Position numbers and translations under genes: made by a program
Shown: one piece after another, positions 57,380 to 64,000 of the stretch
Layout: the number at the start of each line of letters is the position of its first letter
Position numbering within the stretch: position 1 is the stretch's first letter
The notes under the pieces: generated by a model
Seen by the model: the letters and a program-made list of their open reading frames with translations, nothing else
What the model was told of the DNA's origin: nothing
The model's database searches: none
Assembly (NCBI GenBank): GCA_014529385.2
Contig: CM043971.1
Location: forward strand, 98,074,985 to 98,138,984
Direction of reading: 5' to 3'
From: Adiantum capillus-veneris
Taxonomy: Eukaryota > Streptophyta > Polypodiopsida > Polypodiales > Pteridaceae
DNA length: 64,000 bases

Positions 57380-58108
57380 ACTAATGGGATGAATAAGGTC
57401 TTACGTGACTTTATTCCTTAAATTACAATGCCTTTCATTGATGATTTCCCTATCAAAGGATGTGAAGAAAGTGACAAAGATGAAGCTTTGGATCTCAAGG
57501 GATGTCACAGGTTTTTGGTAAATCACATATATGATTGTGATAAAATTCTATCTAGGTTGGAGGAAGTGAATCTTACTTTGTCAAGGAAAAAGTATATGTT
57601 TTGTGTCAATGAAGTTCTCATTGTGGGGCATATGTGCGGGCAATTTGGTAGGAAATCTTGTCCAACAAAGGTAGATGTCATACAAGAATGAAAGAAACAT
57701 GCACTAGCATCAGTGAGGTAAGAAGTTTTTTGGGAGCATGTGTCTTTTATGTTATTTAAATTCCACATTATGCACATGTAACTGATCAATTGCTTAGAAA
57801 GAATTAAAAGTTTAAATGGACAGAAGCACATGTAAAAGCAATGAAAAAGCTAAAGGAGTTGCTCTAGTCAACAACAACTTTGAGAAAGGTAGACTATGAG
57901 TGTCAAAGGCCAGTAATTGTAACAGTAGACACTAGTCCTACAGGAATTGGATGGGCAATAGGGCAAGATGACGAAGAAGGACACAGGTATGTGGTGAGAT
58001 TTGGAGAAAAGGTACTAAGTGCTCGCCAAAGAAACTATCCATAGATAAAGAGAGATTTATGGGATATGGTTACAACCTTGCAAATTGGGAAAGATTACCT
58101 AATTATTT
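57380..58108 (+). pseudogene. Element C RT palm / RNase H block, inverted in place
   Basis: Unlike its neighbours this block is coding-like on the plus strand. It contains MPFIDDFPIKG (RT catalytic motif FIDD), LSRLEEVNLTLSRKK, VGHMCGQFGRK and VRSFLGACVFY (RT thumb/connection), then VDTSPTGIGWAIGQDDEEGH and VRFGEKVLSARQRNYP (RNase H). The sequence immediately before it in element order ends on the minus strand at LGLVRMCTLQQGATN, and the continuation (ETDCLPLLG) is on the minus strand at 57378, so the missing middle is exactly this block reversed. Confidence 0.8.
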
Positions 58109-59043
58109 GCAACCAAGTTGGTTGCTCCTTGCTGCAAGGTACACATCCTTACCAAACCCAAAGGTGTCCTCATGGTTATCAAGCCTCTACTTTTGATTGC
58201 AACCTGGAATTAATCATACGCTGAGTTGAGATCCCCCATTGAGTAGATTGCCCTCCCTGTAAACACTTCTGCAAACTCATCCACAATTGGACCTGTACCT
58301 ACATTTCTAATTGTCACCTTGTTCACTGGTTGCATATCTTGGATGAAGCGTAGAGCACCATTCTTCTTTGGGACTGTGAACCACCTGTTTGAGTATGGAG
58401 CACAAGAAGGCTCCAAAATTCTCATTTTGATCTTCTCATTCAATAGCTCTACTAACATGGGCAAATGAGCCTTTGGAATTGGAATAGGCCGCAGATTCCA
58501 AGGAACATGAGGTATTGTAAAAATTACCATAGGAGCTACAATAGATGGATCAACACATCCTATCTCATGTGTCTCAAATGCAAAAGCCTTATCGTGCTGT
58601 GAGAGCATTTCTTTGAAGCACTGTGTCTCCTCCTGTGTTAGAAACTCCTCACAACCAATCTGCAACTCTTGAAAAGACTCCTTTGTGAAGGTGTGCCCAA
58701 TATTTTTAGGATTCCTCAAACTTGGTTTCAAAGAAGCCTTCTCAATCTTTTCCCAGTTGTTGGATAGTAAGGGTGAAGGTACTAGTTTCATCTTCTTTGC
58801 CACACTTTTGTATTTAGTTTCAACATGGAATTTTGGGCCAACTATTTTCATAAAACATTGGTGTTCTTTAAAGGCTTCTATGACTTGATATATTTCCATA
58901 GAGCATACTTCCACAAATTCATTTTGAAGATGCAAACTAGACTCCATTATAGCATCAAGCTCACCCGTAGTATCTACAAAAGAAACTTGCTCACACAAGC
59001 CCAAAACATTTTTAGTAGGCTCTAACGACCCATTCTCTTTCAT
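58109..59043 (-). pseudogene. Element C RT fingers region
   Basis: The open frame 59043-58210 ends with ILEPSCAPYSNRWFTVPKKN, GALRFIQDMQPVNKVTIRN, VDEFAEVFTGRAIYSMGDL and NSAYD, the RT N-terminal motifs of a Ty3 lineage. After one in-frame stop it continues TMRTPLGLVRMCTLQQGATN to the inversion junction. Confidence 0.8.
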
Positions 59044-59209
59044 GCCTATTTGTACATTATGTACATTTGCCTCTCACATCTCTTCAAATCTTCAAGTTAT
59101 GTAAAACATACTGATCCATTTTTTGTTACCAAGGAGCCCATTGAGAACGTTTCACTTATTTTTGGATCAGACAAGACCCGTTTTCTTTCTGTACCACTGC
59201 AATGCCACT

Positions 59210-59700
59210 TTACAATGGTACTTGGTCAAAACTCATCATTTCCCTATGGTCATGAAACTCTTTGCTCACCTTTGGTAGAGGATGATATCTGAGGTTGTCA
59301 CGATTATTTTCATGGTTTACACAAACTGTGAGAAATTGAACAACACGTTTACCATCTTTGCTTCGTATCCTGGCATAAGCTAAACCATCATCCATTACCT
59401 TTGTTTCCATTCAGACTCCCACACTGTAGGGTTGTCCAAGGATAAGATGATATGAAGATGTGTCCTGTATAAATAAGTTTTGCTCAACCTTTACATCACC
59501 TATTGTCACCTTTACACTTGGACATGCTGCATACAATTGACCTGATGAATTGTTTGCCACTTTGACCATACAAGAATGTTCTTCGTCCATTGGCCATTTT
59601 GCATTTGTTTTAAAGAATTTTTGACATTATATTTATTTCAGAACCATGGTCAATTAGGGCAACAAATGGTTCTTCAAGATCACCTACCTTGATCAATGTC
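59210..59700 (-). pseudogene. Element C protease and linker
   Basis: VALIDHGSEINIMSKIL near 59640-59690 is a retropepsin-like active site with DHGS in place of D(S/T)G. Downstream METKVMDDGLAYARIRSKDG and VVQFLTVCVNHENNRDNLRY belong to the protease-RT linker. Interrupted by stops. Confidence 0.65.
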
Positions 59701-59798
59701 TCTGTAGTAGCTTGTGCCCAATGGCTTCTATAATAGTGGCTCCTAGGATTACTTTGAGATTCTTCCCCATCATCATCAAATTTCACTTTCCTTACATT

Positions 59799-61600
59799 TC
59801 AAGAAGATTGGTAGCATCCCACCATAGCTCCATCACCTTCTTTAGCATGCACTTGTACTCCTTGTGTCTTCACAGTATCGCCTTTAGCTTGTGGGCGAAT
59901 AGGCTCTTCAAGTGTTTTCTTCTTTCTCTTGATGATGTCGATAATTTCTTCATGGAATTCATTCTTGACTATGCTAAGCACATCCCCCAAAGTAAACTCA
60001 ACCTTGCTATTCAAAATCCTCTCCTCTAGAACTTTCTTCAAGTCTGTAGCAAGCTCAATGTCAGATTGTAATTTGTAGGATGGTCTTTTTAGCTTACCTT
60101 TTGTTGGCTCTTGTTTCTTCCTTGTTGTAGATTCCTCCATGGTCACTTCTGGTGAAGGTGCCTCCTATGTTGGTGGTGTTTGCAAAGGTGCTACATCATT
60201 TCTTCCTCACCTTCTTGTAGCTCTTTTTGAAGTCCCTTCATCACCATTTTCACGCCTACGCTTTTCTTCTACAATAGCTTCATGGATTTGGTAGTTTGTA
60301 ATGTAGGCATGGATAGACATTGAATCTAGTGGATCACTCCACCCTGTTTCTAGACGTATGCAATCAAGTGGTTCATGTAGAATCTCTTTTGTAAGCTTTC
60401 CATTTTTAGCTAATTGCATGACATTTGGCCAAAGTCGACCATAATGGTCACTCATCTCCTCATCACTAAGATGGTCAATTTTTACTCCATAAGTAGATGC
60501 CTCAATTGAAGAGGTGGCATGGTTATTTGCAATATCTTCAACTAAGGTTTGCATTTCCCCCTTCCCAAAGTTATTTCTCAAGGGTAGACCAGTCTATCTT
60601 AAGTGGATTTTACCATCCTTAAAAAAGACAATATCTTTTTTGAAAGAATCACTAAAACTATCACAATCCCTTCTTACATGGTCTGTACTATCACACCAAA
60701 TACATCTATTAACAAACCCTTCTTTTGGCTATTGTCTTTGCCTTGAAACTGGCCCTGATGTGGTTGGCCTTTTTCTTCAAGATTTGCGAGATTCACTTTC
60801 AAGTCACGCATTCCCTTCACAAGCTCATCTAGCATGGCCTCATCAAACTTAGGAGCGATAAAAGTAGGCTTTACCATTTTGTCAGAAGTTGAGGTGGAAG
60901 GACTTGTAGTGTTTATTACCATCTTGTCCCTTCTTCTTTGTCGTTTGGCAAGCAATGAGACAGCACCTTCAACCTCATTCGAGTCGGACATCTTCAAGAA
61001 GAAGATCCAAATTTTCTTAAAACTCTTTACCTGCAGCTTGTAAGAAAAGATCTCTCTTCTATGCATCTAGTGTGGCCCTTTCTGTCATGATGAGTTGTGC
61101 ATAGTGCCGCTCAAATTCCCTAAGTAGCTCCGTTATTGATAGTCCTTGCTTTGGCTTGACTACCCATTCTAAGAATGTCATTTTGGTCACTCTCTCAAAG
61201 TCCTCCGTGAAATATTCCTCCTTTAAAGCTGCTTTGAGTTCTTCCCAGTTTGTCCCATGCCCATCTTTAATTCCCTCAACAAGTTCTCTTATTTTCTGGA
61301 GCAACAACTAGCTCAAAGATTTGAATCATCTCACCTTCTGCCACGCGATGCAACTCCATCACCTTCACATACTCGCATAATTACTTGGTTACATCTTTGT
61401 CATTGAGTTGATCCTTTCTATTGGCGACCGCTTGTATGGCTTTGGTTGTTGAAATCTCGCTTCTTTCAATGGAATGTTGTTGTTGCATGAACATTGCAAA
61501 TGCTTGAAACATTTGCATTGTTTGCTGGGTCAAAATGTATACCATGTTTCTCAACACAATCACCCATGGTTACCCAAAAACTCTCACATTGGCAGATTTG
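59799..61600 (-). pseudogene. Element C Gag region
   Basis: From high to low coordinates: EEYFTEDFERVTKMTFLEWV and LLREFERHYAQL (Gag core), AVSLLAKRQRRRD, then a CCHC knuckle CIWCDSTDHVRRDC (about 60664-60705, a different frame from its neighbours). Next come a spacer with LWPNVMQLAKNGKLTKEILH and YKLQSDIELATDLKKVLEER just before the protease. Several frames are needed, so it is not translatable as one protein. Confidence 0.7.
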
Positions 61601-61642
61601 CATCGGGTTTACCAAAAATATGTGCAAAAATTTGTGGTCTTG

Positions 61643-64000
61643 CCAGGAAAGCACCGGGATTTTGGCTGTGAGATTTTGTGAGTGAACTCCAAAGACTAAA
61701 TGAAGGAGTTAAACCATAGATGCCATCAAGTCTAGGGTTTGCAAGGAAGTGCAATCAAAGAAGCCCCACTCTCTCTCTCTTGCACTCACACACACAAAGA
61801 AAGAACACAAAAGAGAATATCAAAACAATACAAAGATAAAAACATCAAGGCTATGGTCATATCGCATCATGGGTAATATGAACGGGTTAATAGATGAGTT
61901 AATGGCGTTTAGACCAAACAGGCTACGAATTGTTCTTTGGAATTGTAGTTTTGTGCTTACTATAATACACATGTTTTGTCTAGTGATTGTGATTAATTGT
62001 GTGTACAAATCCTCTTGGTTCATAGCAAGATAACTACACTTATGTCAAAAGAAAAGTTATAGTTTATAAGGGGTAGTATGATGAGATCCGATGAAATAAG
62101 TATTTCATTGTGCCTTTCTGGGCCAAAGAGAAACACTATACGTTGTTGAAAGTGTTTTTTTACGACTTATCCATAATTGCAATAGATCGCACAGAGTGAA
62201 AGTGATAGAAATTTACATCATGTGGATTATTGATCTAGGATAACTATAGTATGTGAAAAATGTAGACATGAGAGAAATGAAGAGAAGAGAAGTTTCCCTC
62301 CCAAGCCCTATTCTTGCTCGTAGGCAATAAGGATACTTCGGGGAAAGATGTACTTGTAGCAAGGAGAACCTAGAATTTGTAGAGAGAATGAATTTCTAAG
62401 AGTGAGAGAGATAGGTCTGGTTAGAGAGGGAGATGAAACTAGAGATATATGTTGGATTAGAGATGAAAGAAAAACAACAAGAAATCAACAAAATATCAAA
62501 GTAGAACACATCTTACTTGACAAACCCTTCGGGAGTTATTCACCATTTTTGATGTGGAGAGAGAAGAAGAGGGAAGACTTCAAGGCGGAAAACAACAAGA
62601 AATCAACAAAATATCAAAGTAGAACACATCTTACTTGACAAACCCTTCGGGAGTTATTCACCATTTTTGATGTGGAGAGAGAAGAAGAGGGAAGAGTTCA
62701 AGCCTTGATTGACGTACCAAGTTCAAGTCCTTCTTTGATTAGATCTTATCTTCCAAGGATAGATTACAAGAATGGCTAGTCTTCCTCTAAGAGCAAGTGT
62801 AGGCTTAAGCTTATGTTTATGGCTAAGTACAATTAGACATTACTACTCTCATGAATTCATCTTATAAATGGTTTACAAGGAAGAATAGGTCTCCTTTTAT
62901 AGGTGAAGGGAACCCCCAAGGGTTACACAAGAAAGAGAAGAGCCAGTGTGAACATGACTGGAAAAGTTTGAAATGGGCTATCTCTGCATAATGTGGGCAG
63001 GCTGGGCTCCACCATTTTGATCATAGCTCCTCAACCGTGGCTGCAAATAAAGAAATAAAAATAGGGGTAGAAAATTAAGCTCATTAGCTACGACTCCAAT
63101 TTTATATACGTTTTTCAATTTAGATTGGAACCTTGTGTAAAAAAATCATCAAAATAGGGCACATAAAAGCCTAGACTTTCATTTGATTCTAATGGACACC
63201 TCGTGCAATATGAAAACATGACATTGCTCCTTGACAAATTTTTGTAATCATGCTTGTAATAATGCATTAAAATAGGTGTATCTTTGAAAATCATGCAACC
63301 TAGTGTCCCACTACGATTTGATTCCTTCCTAGTAGCTATTAAAAAGAAATATAAGAAAAATATGAAACATTAGAAAAAGTTGGACTAAAAAATGGGCCTT
63401 GTAAGAATTGTTAATGTGGCATAGCTTTCAAAAAGTGGAGATCGGTAAATTTTTTGCAAATAAGATCCAAACTTGTCGGAGGTTGGATATTTAGATTCTA
63501 CTCTTCAAATGCTATCTATTGATATATAGCATGCATGTATCGAACATTGCCTTCATGTAGATCTAGAAAAAGGTGATTTTAGATTACCGTAACGGTAACA
63601 AAACCTGGCTGATTGAAAAAAAATGGGATAACTTTCATAGAAGTCATCCAAACTTTTCGGACCTTGGCTCTTTAGAATCTATTTTTCAAGAACTTTCCAA
63701 TGATAGGTCATATCATGGGGTTCTAAGCAATATTTAGAGGGGTCTACCGGGTTGCTTTCTTTTGTACAACTTTGATGATGTGGCACTCTTAAAAGGCCCA
63801 AAAATGAGTTCAAAATTTTCCTAATGAATACATAGAATATATGTATATTGGAAGATACCCTAGATATAGGATCTAGCTAGGGTATGAGATAAAAATGATA
63901 TAGTCGAAATTAAAAAATCAATGGTTTCTGTCCCAAGTTAAAGAGATGGAGCTATTGACGCTTTTTTCTATAGTACTTTCTAATGGTAAAGTAAGAATAT
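61643..64000 (-). repeat. Element C 5' LTR (truncated by window end)
   Basis: Direct-repeat partner of 51860-55475. The internal edge reads CTTTCC/TGGCAAGACC on the minus strand, a plausible LTR end followed by a TGG-starting primer site. At least 2.36 kb long, unusually long but within the plant range. Confidence 0.75.
62471..62706. repeat. Two-copy tandem duplication in the C 5' LTR, period 118 bp
   Basis: AAAACAACAAGAAATCAACA ... GAGGGAAGA at 62471 is repeated almost perfectly from 62589. The 3' LTR has one copy (about 52583). Confidence 0.95.

Larger units (their letters stand above)
51860..64000 (-). mobile_element. Large decayed Ty3-type retrotransposon C (extends past the window)
   Basis: Direct repeats of LTR type lie at 51860-55645 (3' LTR, with a foreign A-family insert) and 61643 to beyond 64000 (5' LTR). 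Between them, in minus-strand order, are Gag with CCHC knuckle, protease, RT, RNase H and integrase, all with many stops and frameshifts. The RT palm/RNase H block is inverted in place. The LTRs differ by many substitutions and indels, so this insertion is much older than A1/A2. It is a distinct lineage from A (protease DHGS, RT FIDD). Confidence 0.85.

Overview
The window is nuclear DNA of a land plant. The evidence is a BIR1-type LRR receptor kinase, a decayed NPF/POT transporter, plant-style introns (GTAAGT...GCAG), Ty3 chromovirus-like LTR elements primed by initiator tRNA-Met, and many long (GA)n/(CT)n microsatellites. A fern or another early-diverging vascular plant is plausible but is only an inference. 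No rRNA, tRNA gene, CRISPR array or organellar segment was seen.

Region by region. 1-3.6 kb: two convergent intron-containing genes. The plus-strand gene joins a Ulp1/C48-type protease domain, an acidic linker and an FCP1-like HAD domain, with a late frameshift. The minus-strand gene encodes an unrecognised 413-residue protein. 3.6-8 kb: non-coding, with (CT)n/(GA)n tracts and GC-rich palindromes. 8.06-9.24 kb: a broken, apparently chimeric NPF transporter pseudogene. 9.5-15 kb: a decayed LINE (B1, minus strand; ORF1, endonuclease, YADD reverse transcriptase, Cys/His tail) carrying a foreign insert of about 1.06 kb. 15-19.8 kb: microsatellites and non-coding DNA. 19.8-21.7 kb: a solo LTR with target-site duplication GACCA. 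21.7-30.6 kb: Ty3 element A1 (plus strand, TSD CATGA). 32.45-41.34 kb: its near-identical sister A2 (minus strand, TSD CCAAA), inserted into a third LINE fragment (B3). 41.3-44 kb: the rest of B3, a Ty3 integrase tail and a second LINE fragment (B2) broken by a G-rich block. 44.5-46.3 kb: an intact, intronless BIR1-like receptor kinase gene, the best-supported host gene. 46.3-51.8 kb: non-coding DNA with a decayed Ty3 tail. 51.86-64 kb and beyond: a large decayed Ty3 element C (minus strand). Its 3' LTR contains a piece of a third A-family element (A3), and its RT/RNase H segment has been flipped in place.

Overall this is a gene-poor, retrotransposon-dominated region with nested insertions. 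A1 and A2 form an inverted repeat of two 8.9-kb arms around a 1.8-kb spacer. Each copy has its own single-base deletions in the polyprotein, so neither has every frame intact. The points most worth a second look are the Ulp1-HAD fusion gene, conserved stem-loops just upstream of the A-family 3' LTR, the CCAAT/ATTGG dyad array in the A LTR, the RS-like domain in A Gag, the in-place inversion in element C, and the splice-acceptor duplication in the 413-residue gene.
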